Positions 46,701 to 56,019 of a DNA stretch of 64,000 bases are shown in pieces. The notes below the pieces were generated by a model. That model was not told the DNA's origin. It ran no database searches and saw only the letters and a list, made by a program, of their open reading frames with translations. Numbering within the stretch: position 1 is the stretch's first letter; every line of letters starts with the position of its first letter. The DNA lies in NCBI GenBank assembly GCA_964017185.1, contig OZ024882.1, positions 36,690,488 to 36,754,487 on the forward strand, written 5' to 3'. The translations under genes and the position numbers were made by a program. This stretch comes from Rugalucina vietnamica (Eukaryota > Mollusca > Bivalvia > Lucinida > Lucinidae).

Positions 46701-48806
46701 TAGCCTGATCTAAAATCAAAACTGGCATATCTGGGCCATTATTACAGAGGTGAAATCCTGCCAATGTTATACAGTGAGTGCAATTTGTAAGGGGTAAGTG
46801 GAACGGTATTTCGTAGCGTACTTGTATGCGGTCGTGGCTTCGATGCGTAGACGCCGCCAGTCCGTCATTCTGCATGTCGGTTATACTCAATATTAGATGA
46901 TCTGATCAAATGAATAATTTGCTACGATATTGCAGTTTTCAACCTTTCCCATGAATCGGTCAGGGCATTATATCACAATAATTTTTTTGGAATAAGCGAC
47001 GAAATACTGTTGTTTTCTAGCACTGTAGTTTTGCGACTTTTGAAAATGGGTTTTAGTGTGTTCAAACGCCCAAGACGTTTAATATAAAGGTTTGCAGGCA
47101 TTAATTTGACCTAGATAGAGGTCTTATGAATTTTTCTAACATCCCTGCAGATTTCGTTTCAATATCTCAAGTGGTTTTGGAGTTACAGCAAAAACTCTAT
47201 CGGTAGCGTTGGAAGTGTCGTTAAGTATATTTTTACCTGTGGCTTTTACATCTTCAGATTCCAAACTGTATTCACCAGTTCCTGCATGATTTACAGCTCG
47301 TACACGGAACCTGTAGGACCCCTTTTCTGTCAAGTCATCAACTTTAGTTGACATCTTATCACCGGATACAGATTTACACTCAGTCCACCGCATCCCGGCA
47401 GCTCGCATCCGGGCAGCTCGCATCCCGGCAGCTTGCATTTCGATCTCGTATCGTATAACTGGTGAGCCTCCTTCAAAGTTTGGCGCCATCCACTCCAGAC
47501 AGCATGACCTATTAGTGACGTTGTATACAGCTGGTTGACCTGGTCGCTGTGGCACGTCTAGATCATGGAATAATAAGAAATAGCGTGGCTAAAAGGTATG
47601 ATAATACTAGTGGCCAACAGTAATTTCTCGAATTATAATTTCAGTCTCGTTTCCTTATTAAGGAAAAAAATCTGAACAAGACATTCACAAGGGACAAATG
47701 CGTTCACAAAAAGACACAATGTCTTTCATACTAATGCTTCAATTATTCCTTGGAGACTATAGTGAATATAGACATAGTGTTTCAAATGTTACGTTCAGTG
47801 AAAGTTGTTTACGAATAACGAAGCTAATACTGAACTTACGCATAGCTTTTTTGGGATCTGTTTTACCCCCACGGTATTCTGCTTCATCTGTGACAACTAC
47901 AATTCTGTACTTATAACACTGTCCAGGCTCAAGGTCTGTGACCACATATTCACGGGATTGGAGAATGTTGTCGTTCAGACGCATCCAACCTAAGCTGCTA
48001 CCAACAAGGGTTTGCTCAACATGATAGCCATGAATAAGATGTGCCTCGCCAGGAGGGTTCCAAGTTAAATGAAAATATCTGTTGGAATCGTTCTCTGTAT
48101 ATCGCTTTACTGAAGGTGTCAAATCTGCAATGTCCAAAAGCCAAAATGCCTGATGAACGACTCCTAATTTGAAAGAAAATTTTCTACGGACAATTACAGA
48201 AGGGAAAAGCGTTCTTAAGGTGTCCGGAAAAATCTCTACAGAGACACTCTCAAAGCCTCATTGAAGGACTTCAACGTACCAAATATCCGTCTCATTGTCG
48301 AGGGCATCATTTTATGATGGCATAAGTAAAGTGATTATTAATTCAATGAATCATCAATATGCAATCGGATATTGCCAGCAATTTCTCATATGTCATCATG
48401 ATCATAGTGCAATTGTTTCTGACTCTGAATATTTGTCGATCTTACACTCAAAACCAAAACTCGGTCACTTAACAAATTTTAGTCTATTTAGATATCAAAT
48501 AAATATTTTACCCATCGGTGATACTGTCCTTGACCTATATCCGTGCCCTTCTGTCCCGTCTTTTTTAATGGGTGTGATGCTGAAGCAGTATCTCTGTCCC
48601 ACACAAAGACCTCTCACAGTTGCAAAGTTCTGCTCGGTGATAAGTCTGGACTGGCATTCCCATGAAAGTGCGTGTTTGTATCGTAATACTTCCACACGAT
48701 AGGAAAAATCTTCAAATTTGCTTGATTCTAGATGCCATATCAAGTCGCACGATTTTGGAGTCACCTGTATCTGAATATTGAACCCTGTAAGGAGTTCAGT
48801 AACATC
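34635..48806 (-). CDS. FN3 + two coiled-coil helical modules, novel architecture
   Basis: Spliced gene read from six exons: 48512-48806, 47840-48124, 47237-47557, 44180-45247, 37025-37317 and 34635-36410 (stop included). All have AG acceptors and GT donors. Intron phases agree at every junction: 1, 1, 1, 1 and 0. The joined product is about 1340 residues: three FN3 domains, a 356-residue helical module, a 98-residue linker and a 591-residue helical module. I see no kinase, TIR, NACHT, SPRY or transmembrane anchor. FN3 domains usually bind partners; the helical modules have the order helices, long coiled coil, hydrophobic stretch, coiled coil, helices. Alpha-helical pore-forming proteins share that order, but so do some unrelated coiled-coil proteins. 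The 5' end is missing: no start codon or signal peptide upstream of 48806 is convincing, so localisation is unknown. Confidence 0.75.
36690..36840 (+). repeat. Dispersed palindrome-bearing repeat, copy 1
   Basis: Lies in the 36.4-37.0 kb intron. Shares with 50405-50600: 'AGTAAAACTGGGGTAT-CAGG', 'TTTCTTATTTTT', 'CCAAAAGATAGATTGTGGGT' and 'TGTTTTG-GCA--AATA'. The centre here is a simple GATTGTGGGTACCCACAATC palindrome. The 50.5-kb copy has a 30-base hairpin in the same place. Confidence 0.65.
37025..37317 (-). CDS. Exon: linker between helical modules
   Basis: A 293-bp exon with acceptor TTTTCCTTAG and donor CAG/GTATTA, phase 1 in and phase 0 out, 98 residues. It starts 'DFKEVPTLAEGS', has a helical stretch 'ALMEIHSLTQDI', 'GSAPATNALIGQLLLISL' and ends 'SFRVSMFQ'. 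No domain recognised; the composition and clean splice sites argue for real coding sequence. The phases fit only if it joins the 44.2-kb exon upstream and the 36.4-kb exon downstream. Confidence 0.75.
37672..37774. repeat. (CA)n microsatellite joined to poly-A
   Basis: (CA)14-type tract at about 37671-37699, then an A-rich stretch and about 36 pure A to 37773, inside the 37.3-44.2 kb intron. ORFs on the minus strand here are low-complexity artefacts. Confidence 0.9.
38500..38940. repeat. Cluster of inverted GTCCCTGATGTAAC motifs
   Basis: GTCCCTGATGTAAC occurs near 38510 and 38862, with variants at 38704 and 38880. Its inverse GTTACATCAGGGAC occurs twice near 38899 and 38920. The last four lie within 75 bases and could form alternative hairpins. 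This may be the end of an unrecognised element in the large intron; the limits are unclear. Confidence 0.45.
39228..40744. mobile_element. Element with subterminal TGGTCCATATTACCCC repeats
   Basis: The motif TGGTCCATATTACCCC (or inverse GGGGTAATATGGACCA) occurs at both ends and nearby: inverse-type at about 39228, 39431 and 39456, forward-type at 39405, 40283, 40325, 40702 and 40718. The left end is mostly inverse and the right end all forward, as in elements whose transposase binds many subterminal sites (hAT/MULE style; inference). The 420-bp repeat at 39815-40258 is nested inside. No transposase. Lies in the 37.3-44.2 kb intron of the FN3 gene. Confidence 0.55.
39815..40258 (+). repeat. 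Dispersed ~420-bp repeat, copy 2
   Basis: Same family as 12258-12670. Terminal direct repeats are clear here: 'AATATAATT-TTAGATCCTTTG' then 'GAAAGTGAAAAGGTGGGCCA' occur at both 39815-39865 and 40192-40250. The middle has 'TTCGGGTAATGAACC' and 'ATCTGCACTATGGATGATGT'. A partial inverse copy is at about 39045-39140. Confidence 0.65.
40820..41050 (+). repeat. Dispersed repeat shared with 22.7 kb
   Basis: Shorter copy of 22735-23300; see the shared blocks listed there. It abuts the palindromic repeat that follows. Confidence 0.55.
41080..43850. repeat. 2.7-kb near-complete palindrome (foldback element)
   Basis: Two arms of about 1.35 kb meet near 42480 and are imperfect inverted copies end to end. 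Paired blocks include 41160/43820 (TTTGCATATTCATGAATTTT), 41470/43520 (CTGCCAGTGTG), 41510/43480 (GTCCTCAACAATG-ACACATT), 41590/43390 (ATAGGGTGTACTC) and 42300/42650 (AACGAAAAATGAAG). Arms seem roughly 75-85% alike by eye. It lies wholly within the 37.3-44.2 kb intron of the FN3 gene. Only short ORFs. An interrupted single arm is at 241-3725. Confidence 0.85.
44180..45247 (-). CDS. Exon: helical module 1 with hydrophobic hairpin
   Basis: A single 1068-bp exon, phase 1 at both ends (acceptor CTTTTTTGCAG, donor GTAAAT), 356 residues. Order: helices 20-83; Glu/Lys-rich coiled coil about 84-160; hydrophobic stretch about 163-195 with 'GTAGLFVPYVGWFVSAVTL', enough for a short membrane hairpin; a second coiled coil about 196-265; then C-terminal helices with Cys-rich 'KCVNFVGGAQC' and 'DLAMVIEPLLDMA'. 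The hydrophobic stretch between two antiparallel coiled coils is the layout of ClyA/Hbl/Nhe/Xax-type alpha-helical pore formers and also of apolipoprotein-L-like proteins. I cannot distinguish these without a structure search. No conserved enzymatic residues are seen. Confidence 0.8.
45248..47236. other. Intron between FN3 exon 3 and helical module 1
   Basis: About 2.0 kb with no additional exon that I can support. Nearly half is the inverted-repeat element at 46233-47226. Confidence 0.5.
46233..47226. mobile_element. 1-kb inverted-repeat element at a splice donor
   Basis: The ends are inverted: left 'TTACCGACACCTCCAGCGCT' with 'ACCGATAAAG', right (minus) 'TAACGACACTTCCAACGCT' with 'ACCGATAGAG'. 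Weaker inverse similarity continues for about 100 bases. It has a short (CA)n at 46345-46360. The right end stops about 10 bases from the donor of FN3 exon 3. No transposase seen. Confidence 0.5.
47237..47557 (-). CDS. Exon: FN3 domain 3 with in-frame minisatellite
   Basis: A 321-bp phase 1-1 exon with one FN3 domain: 'VPQRPGQPAVYNVTNRS', 'CCLEWMAP', 'SPVIRYEIEM', 'RWTECK', 'VDDLTEKGSYRFRVRAVNHA' and 'GTGEYSLESEDVKAT'. This is closest in style to titin/twitchin-type FN3 domains. The C-C' region carries an insert QAAGMRAARMRAAGMR, made by three copies of a 15-base unit. The acceptor is weak (CCATGATCTAG). The donor GTAAAAATATACTT lies against the right end of an inverted-repeat element (46233-47226). 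Confidence 0.85.
47840..48124 (-). CDS. Exon: FN3 domain 2
   Basis: A 285-bp exon, phase 1-1, encoding one whole FN3 domain: 'DLTPSVKRY' start, 'FHLTWNPP' (B-strand Trp and Pro-Pro), 'IHGYHVEQ' (C strand), 'YVVTDLEPGQCYKYRIVVV' (conserved L-G-Y in E/F) and ends AM before donor GTAAGT. Acceptor TTTTGGACATTGCAG. Symmetric phase 1-1 single-domain exons are the usual animal FN3 exon form and favour shuffling or duplication. Confidence 0.85.
48512..48806 (-). CDS. Exon: FN3 domain 1 (possible frame problem)
   Basis: Encodes the core of an FN3 domain: CDLIW (B-strand Trp), FSYRVEVLRY (C strand), 'LCVGQRYCFSITPI' (the L...Y.F.I E/F-strand pattern) and ends TVSPM + G before donor GTAAAA (phase 1). 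The acceptor TTCTTCCAG is good. From it, phase 1 would read D-V-T-E-L-L-T-G, a typical FN3 start, but that frame is one base off the rest of the exon. In the frame of the FN3 core the exon starts in phase 0 with ATG. Either the intron is phase 0, or there is a one-base indel near 48780. Confidence 0.65.
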
Positions 48807-49009
48807 TGGAAGAACAGAAAATCTTATTGTTTTAAATATTCATTGTTTGTTTGTATGAATTGATATTTAACTTTTACCAAAAATGAGGATGTCATAACAT
48901 CCATCAAGTGCTTAAAATAATTGAGCCGCCTCGTGGGAAAACCAACAATGTGGTTTTTGACCAGGTGCGACACAAACCGGCCTGTACAAGCACAGAAAAG
49001 AGCTAGAAG

Positions 49010-49794
49010 CTTGAAATTTTGGATTTAAGTAGAAAAGGAACTGTACTATCCGAGTAGCGAAAACAAAGGCGCTGATCTGCGTCTTTGTTTTCGCCTATGC
49101 AGATTGTAGGTTTTCCCATGGGGCGGCTCATATAACAATCCAAGTGAGCCAAATAAGCTTATATGGTTGTATGGATGCTTTGACTGGAACCCATTTCCTG
49201 GGCAGGCTCAAACCCGAGCGGTTTACCAGTAGTCAGATGGTCAGTCAGTAGCGTATAAGATTTGCCTGGAGGCACAAGTGGCCCATCTATTTCTTTAGGC
49301 CCCAGTGGGGCGGGAGCACTTTGAATATTTAGTGGAGGTGGGAAAATACATGAGTAGTTATGAAAAGCTGAAACAATATTTTATCAGAACAAAAACGACA
49401 AATGTTATATTTCAAGTTATTATTTAATTGTATGACACCCTAATCTCTTGCTGATAACAGATGAAGAACCTCATGGAGAAATAATGCTTTCTCACCGGCC
49501 AATGAAATGTATTTATTAAAATCAATATCAACACATGTTTATGACCCAGCCAGGTAGATCATAATGACACTATAATTACTTCAGGGCTGCCAAGTTTTTG
49601 AAATGAGCTAGACTGAAATTCACGCGGAGTTCGACGGAGCATAACGAGGGAGTATGCTAGGGTGTGGGTCCGGTGGCATACCCCCCACCCCGGAAAATTT
49701 TGAAAATTAAGAAGCCATTTTCTGCACTCTGAGGTACACAGAACCTTGTTTTTCATCCTGACTTCAGCTTAGTTTTATGCCACATTAAGATAAA
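49010..49794. other. Upstream of known FN3 exons, no gene seen
   Basis: No further FN3 exon found on the minus strand. The 49570-49745 stretch looks like degraded repeat. 'AGTAGCGAAAACAAAGGCG' and 'CGTCTTTGTTTTCGCCTA' (49050 and 49080) make a small hairpin region. Confidence 0.3.
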
Positions 49795-50181
49795 ATTTGT
49801 CATCCATTGTTTTCGCCCTTTCCCATACAAAATGCCCCTGTGTTTTCAAGATTGAACTTGGCGTGAAATAGGTCAAGGCCATCCTAGTGCCATCATTTAA
49901 ATGAATTTTGATGGGCTGGAGTCCCCGATGCTACATACCAAGTTTCGTGGAATCTGGAGAAGATTTTTGAAGGGGTTTTACCATAAATGGGCATGGCAGC
50001 CATCTTGATCATGTGACCAAGATCCCATGAACAAAGGTTCATTCCTCCTACTCATAAAGGCTCCACATAAAATTTAAACTTGATCTGCCAAGCGGTTTTA
50101 GGTTGAAAACGATCTTTGAAATTTTGGTCGACGACGGATCATGTCTATTCTATAAGCGCACTTTGTGCCTTAGGTGAGCTA
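49795..50181 (-). mobile_element. Helentron-like 5' end, inverted
   Basis: On the minus strand from 50181: TAGCTCACCTAAGGC, then 'GTCGTCGACC'-type text and one unit with 'AAACCGCTTGGC-GATC', 'CTTGGTCACATGATCAAGAT' and 'GGCTGCCATGCCCATTTATG'. Body truncated near 49795. Confidence 0.6.
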
Positions 50182-50404
50182 AAATGGTTTGAATCCTGTC
50201 TCCAAAAATACGAATCTACCGCAGACAGTCGTCCAGAAAATAAAGAAGCAGAGTTCTTCAAACAATGTGTCAGCTTGATTCCCAGAATGAAGTAATCGCA
50301 AAACGTATCAGCACATTCCTAAAACCAGGTGCATTAATTTTCTGAATCACAGATGGCCACAGCACATCGCAATGTTTATTGTTCACCACATCAGGAAAAC
50401 ATGT

Positions 50405-50600
50405 CCGTGCAACGAATACCCCCTTAAACCCCACTTTTGTATAGTAAAACTGGGGTATGCAGGGGTAAACCTATTTTTCTTATTTTTGTTCCAAAAGATA
50501 GATTGTGGGTACTCGTTAGAACCGCCTCGGCGAGGCGGTTCTAACGTGTACCCATAATCTATGTTTTGAGCAAAAATAAGAAAAATATAAAAAAATTTTA
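50405..50600 (+). repeat. Dispersed palindrome-bearing repeat, copy 2
   Basis: Same repeat as 36690-36840. The central GTGGGTAC...GTACCCA palindrome is opened by a hairpin with 15-base arms GTTAGAACCGCCTCG / CGAGGCGGTTCTAAC at 50515-50545, of much higher GC than its surroundings. Confidence 0.7.
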
Positions 50601-53346
50601 GCTGAAAATTTTCAATTTTTAAAGCTCAAAAAATCTCTGTTTATTGCAGGGGCAAGTTTTCGTAATGATTTTCACAAAGCAATTTTGAAAATATACCACA
50701 ATTATTACATATGTTTTACAAAGAAGAACTATACAGTTAAATGTTAGTATTCCCATTTTCACAGGTGTTCCCTAGGTGGCAGCACGGTTTCTTAGACAGC
50801 ATAACATCTTAGATAATATGACATTGGCATTTACTCAAATATAAGGAGTTAAAACCAGGGTAGCAATGTGTGTCTTGCCTGGTCCACAACCCCAAAGACA
50901 AGTTTTATAGTCAAATGAAGGTTTGAAATAGTGCCTTACTTGTAAATCGATATAAAGATTATTTCTTATATTTAAGTATTTGATCATGTCAATTGAAATC
51001 TAACTGCGAAAGACACATCGAGCGTCCGATGTGACTTCAATCATTTTTTCAGGCAAATCATTAATCACGAAACGTTTGTGTCCAACAGTCGTAAAGATCA
51101 AGAAACTGATGTAACAGACTCATGAAACAGTGATAGCTTTCTCAAGAAATAGTTGTAGCCGCATCAACAAAGCGTTGTCATCTTTTCTTCTTTATTCAAT
51201 GACTTATGCGTATTATTTTACGATAGTTTTTGACAGGTGCCTTTGCCATCGATTTTCCTTCATTTTCAGTGCAAAAGCATTAAAGAAATGTCCTCAAAGA
51301 TATTCATTTTAAACCCCAAAAGAACATAAATTATACATTTTTTCGCATAAAAAGATAAAGAGAAAATAGCAAATGCGACAGCAGAATGATATTGCTTTCA
51401 AAACCGTAACCAAAAGAGTATGTTGCACAGAAAAAGTTGCTTCAAACAAAAATTTAACTTTAAAGCAAAGAAAAACGCGCAAAAAGAGAGTCACCTCCAT
51501 GCTTCCACCCGCCATTCGCGAATAAGTTATGTCTATCCTGAAACTCACGAAATGCTAGAGTGATTTAAGCATGTACGAGGTCCGTCACATGTCTAATAAC
51601 TCGCGAACGGTTGGTTGAAATTTAAAGATAGTTTCATGCTTTTAAACTACATTTCTACGGAGCAAAAATATAAGCTCAATTGCTTACAAATTGTAAAAGT
51701 TATGGACATTTACATGATGGTGTATCGGCGTAACCGGAGCACGTTGAAAATAGTTTTGCTACGTTTTTGTGGAGGGGTGGTTGAATGTTTTGTATGCAGT
51801 CTCTTTATTAGAGCTGTAATGAGATGAATATTGCCATCTAAGCATTGATTAAGTCTTCATAGTTAGTCAGTTGATAGTCAATTATATTTGAGATAGAAAT
51901 GATAAAAAGAAAAAAAAATAGCATGATCAAGTTCATTTTATATGAGGGACAACTAATTCTTTTAGACTGAAATAAAACAAAAAAGAGGTCGCTTGTTTAA
52001 AACGACAACAAGAAACAAGCATTTACAATATTTAAATAAAAATGCACATAAAACCATTACTAAATCATTAATGACACATTAGAAGGTTGATTTTATAAAT
52101 TAATTTTGTTAAATGTACTTAACTGGAAAAAAAAATGTCGGGGAGGGTCTAATTTTGCGCCGTAAAACTTACATTACGTCACTATTTTTCCAGTAAAATA
52201 ATTTCAATGTGATTAACAAAAATTGTATAAAGTCAACGCTGATGGTGGAAATCATTTCCAACTTCCGAAAAGTTATCTTACATAGTTACTCATGCAACTG
52301 ATAGTTAGCGTTGTGTAATATCATCTCAACTCGCAGTAACAGGAACTGTTGAATTTGATCTTTATGAATTTCAAAACAGAGTTTTTGACGTGCGCCGTAG
52401 ACACATACCCCTCTTGGCATAAATGTATATAAATGTGTTGGGTAAGAGACGAATTCATCCATATTTGTACGAACTGTTTATTAGATGTAGGCAAACAGAT
52501 CATATTAGTTTCATGCAATTCTGCATACAAATTCTTGTTTTATCAAAAATGTCTACGTATTTCTGGGACAGACCCCGTACTTCTCATTCATCAGTATTGT
52601 ACACCAAAATGGCTTTGTATTTACCTTAATTTGGCCGATTTCTGTTAAAATTCTTGAGAGATAGCACTGTTTTCCCCCTTCTTCCCCATTAGCGTGTGCT
52701 TAACCAGACTCGGTTATGTCTTAATTTTGCGTCTATAACACCCGAAATCTTGGGAAGTTATTCAAAGAGGAGCTGTCTGGTGTACATATTATTTAATGTA
52801 CAAACTACGAAGCAATTATCAGGTACAGTTTGGACAACCAGGCAAGTTAAGTCACGTAAGCGGAAATTCTGATCAATCGGCGATAAAAACGAAACCGAAA
52901 GTAAGTAAAAACAAAGATTTTCCACAACGTTTTACATTTGAACTCGCGATCGCGTGAGATTTTCACACATTCGCGTGTGAGCGTGAGAAAGCAAGCATTT
53001 GCATGTGAAGCACTCAAGTCGCGGGAGACTTGGCAGCGCTGTTACTTAGAATAGACACTCCTTTGATGTAAAGTTCTCTCCCTGGAGTTTATTTGGGTGA
53101 TCATTACAGACCACTTTGACTATTGAAGCAAAAATGTCGTCCTTTAGTGCATTACTTGACTTACTATTTCTAACTCTGTTTCCTATGAGAGAAGTTTTCT
53201 ACATTTCAGAGAAAACTCCAGATAAGACATCACAGCACAATTCAACTTGGCAGTGCATCTGAAATAAATCATAAACATTTTAAACATTTTCTTTAAATTG
53301 TGTACTGTCAAGTTTTGCAAAATAAAATAAATACTTGTTCCTCTTA
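50601..53346. other. Intergenic, no gene supported
   Basis: AT-rich. A minus-strand reading frame at 51309-51548 has a hydrophobic start but low-complexity content. No FN3 exon, promoter or RNA gene is recognised, though the 5' exons of the minus-strand gene could lie here. Confidence 0.3.
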
Positions 53347-53489
53347 TAGTTGGCCTCCCAAGCCATCAAAATATTTTTCTGTTGGCATTTTTGAGTACAT
53401 TTTGGCATCCATGCTAAATGTGTTCCTTGATGTGTAACAATACACGCTAGGGTGGATGCCAAGTCTGAAAATGCCCCGGAGCCCCAAAA

Positions 53490-53680
53490 GTAGGTCAAAG
53501 GTCAACTAAGTGCAAAATTTCATATATTTCAGCATATCAGCAATATCTTATGTTATATTTTCAATTAATTTGTCAAAATAACCCCTAAATTACATCTAGT
53601 ACTTTTGTGAGGTTTAATAAGCAACAATTGTTACAACAAAGTGGTGCAGATTTAGGTCAAAGGTCACTTAAGTGCAAATA
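53490..53680 (-). repeat. Inverted subterminal monomers, left end of unit
   Basis: Two minus-oriented monomers: plus-strand 'TAGGTCAAAGGTCAACTAAG' with 'TGCAAAAT' near 53492, and 'TAGGTCAAAGGTCACTTAAG' with 'TGCAAAT' near 53655, about 163 bases apart. They are the inverse of the array at the right end. The same pair recurs at about 58405-58595 in unit 2. Confidence 0.65.
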
Positions 53681-54583
53681 TGCTTATTTTCATGCCCTTT
53701 TACATTTGTCTGTATAAACAGTAGTGCCAGTGGTATTCTGGTGGGGATAAAGTTATTTTAGGTACTTCTTGAGACTACTGTTTGATTTTGTAGTTTTTGT
53801 CATTTCAAGATGGTGTTCAACATGGCTGTCAAAAACAAGAGAATGCTATAACAGTTGATGCATGTACAAGTAACTTACTCTCATCTAAAAATCTTTATAC
53901 ACATCCAATTTTATTGTACTTTCTCATATTGTAATTGATCAGTTTTGTTAAACCAAGAAACATTTGATACATTTATGGTGTTGATCGCCATCAGTTAGTT
54001 TGGATTTAAAAATGATATTGATATACTTGAGGTTCAATGTCATGTAAGGACAAAATAATTATTTTTCATGTTGTTTTCTAATTTTGACCCTGAGAAAAGT
54101 GATGATTGAAAATAAGAGTATTGATGGTAATCAGAGTCATTTCAAATGAGTCAGATTGATACTAATGTTTTATTTTTTACTTATCGTATAATGATGGTGG
54201 TCAAGATGGCCGCCACAACAGCAATAATTAAATATGTATTGGTAAAATTTTATTATCTTACGTATGGAGAACATAAGTAAACTTGATTTCGTGACTCCTC
54301 TGTTTAGGGCATATTCTCTTCAATAATTTAGTTGTCAATCTAATCTATTCTTCGAAACTGTCAGATCAATAAATAGTGTGTTAATGATAAATATAAACTG
54401 ATTGAAATTCAGGCTGTTTTGATGTATGTGAAGCCCGAAGGGCCTCTCAGAGAGATTAAAACTGATGTTATTCATCATCCAGTGAAAGCTTAACATCTGA
54501 ATTTCAGTTCTGATATTTACATTTTATTATCTATCAAGTATCTGTCTTTTAGTTCCAAAAACTGTTCCTAATATTCCGGATAT

Positions 54584-54901
54584 TTGACATTAAATCAGGC
54601 TTACCGGAATTTCGGAACAGCCCAAACGCTATTTTTCGAGCTTAACGTTATGGCAAAATGCGACCGACGTCACGCCAACATGAGCAAACAAACAACGATA
54701 CTGGCTGACATTGACCAAACTCCAAGCCGCGGTGTTCCATTTCTGGACTTGAGTCCTCTAATTAAACAATATCGGAGAGCAACAGAGGTGTTGGCACTGT
54801 TGGGGAGTTTGGACATTGACGTGACTCCGCCATTAGGTTTGGTTTACGGTCTTGCTATATGGTTTGTCAGCAGAGTGATCAAGAGCAAAACATTTTCGTG
54901 A
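54584..54901 (+). CDS. Hypothetical 105-codon ORF in the 4.9-kb unit
   Basis: No family recognised. The composition is more gene-like and GC-richer than its surroundings from the second ATG (54650, MAKCDRR) on. It contains 'ADIDQTPSRGVPFLDLSPL' and a hydrophobic 'LGLVYGLAIWFVSRVI' near the end. If translated from 54650 it has 83 residues. The upstream bases 'TTCGAGCTTAACGTT' give no clear initiation context. Identical in unit 2 (59499-59816), so conservation cannot be judged from the window. It could be a first coding exon whose donor I cannot place. Confidence 0.3.
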   Translation: MTLNQAYRNFGTAQTLFFELNVMAKCDRRHANMSKQTTILADIDQTPSRGVPFLDLSPLIKQYRRATEVLALLGSLDIDVTPPLGLVYGLAIWFVSRVIKSKTFS

Positions 54902-55539
54902 ATTTAAAGCCTTTCGACATGAAAGATCTTTACGTTTTTGTGGAGACTCTGATGTCTGATGTAAAGATGTCTTGCACTGGTAGAGATATTGGCTTGGTTG
55001 TGCTGGCATTGAGATGCTGGCTTTGACTTAGGCATTTGTACATACGTACATTCATTAAGGTATCATATAGCAACTTGGAGAATTTTACACAATCGAAAAT
55101 CGAGTATGGTACAAAATCATAAGATGTATGTTATTGCGTGATTAGCATAAATGCATTACTTCATTGATTAAGCTCAGCTGCTGCTTTTTATCATTTGATG
55201 AGACTACTTACATTTATATTTTACTTATGTATTAAATAAACTTGTGTATGTTTGGTGTTTAGACAGATAAAATTGAATAGTCACTGCAGATTCAAACTAA
55301 TGTCTGGTGAAGCTTTACTGAGGTCGCTGCTCATTCAGTAATTTAAAACCTTAAACATATTGTCAGTACACTATTTATGCAACATGAGCTGTACTAACAA
55401 CAAATCCTGTTAATGAAAAAATATTCTCATCTACCAAGTGGGGAGTACTGCACAAGCTTTACTTGTGTCTGAAAGTACTGAGTTGCTTATGTCATCATGG
55501 CTCTCATAAATTGTACCAGCGTATCATATCTATGACACA

Positions 55540-55745
55540 CAGTGTCACATTACTTCCTTGTCCCGAGACTTGGCCTAGGAATAGCATGGGTTAGGCAATT
55601 CTGGCATGACAGTTGTTATCATCCCACCACTGCAAACACAAAGAGTGGTTTACTGCACTTATGCATGCTATCTTTGCTCGTATTAGAAGTACCAAGTTTC
55701 TTATTTGCATATTTTACCACAGCTCTAAAGCATTGTGTAAATGAG
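55540..55745 (+). repeat. Dispersed repeat inside the unit, shared with 30.6 kb
   Basis: 'CGAGACTTGGCCTAGG', 'CATGGGTTAGGCAA', 'CAGTTGTTATCATCCCACCA', 'GGTTTACTGC' and 'TTTCTTATTTGCATATT' match, in order, the minus strand of the 290-bp tandem at 30600-31100. The frames across it (94 codons here, 144 at 30.6 kb) share 'LGLxxxWVRQ' only because the DNA is shared. Also in unit 2 at 60455-60660. An ATTTGCAT octamer is kept in all copies. Confidence 0.65.
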
Positions 55746-56019
55746 GTTACAAACATCATTTTATTCACTCTTTGCTTACCTCAGCTTACTCAGAGGATAA
55801 AGTTTTGTCATTGTTATTTACTTTGACAAGCCCCGTAACTATTTATCCTGCTGATGGCCTTAGCTGTTCCTTCTTGTTGAATTTGCAAAGATTCTTTCTT
55901 TCTGAATTTGATTAGAAATTACCCAAGTTGCACATTTTGATACACTCATTGGCCTTATTCGCAATACATCATTTCTGCAACTACCCAATGAATGATAAAA
56001 TCATTACTTTTATTTATAG

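Noticed and set aside
51309-51548. Hydrophobic minus-strand ORF as a signal-peptide first exon of the FN3 gene
   Set aside because: Low-complexity Phe/Leu/Cys content and no matching splice phase; not supported.
54650-54901. Glycolipid-transfer-like reading of the ORF in the 4.9-kb unit
   Set aside because: Only a vague 'PFL...LG' resemblance; key residues of that fold are not evident.
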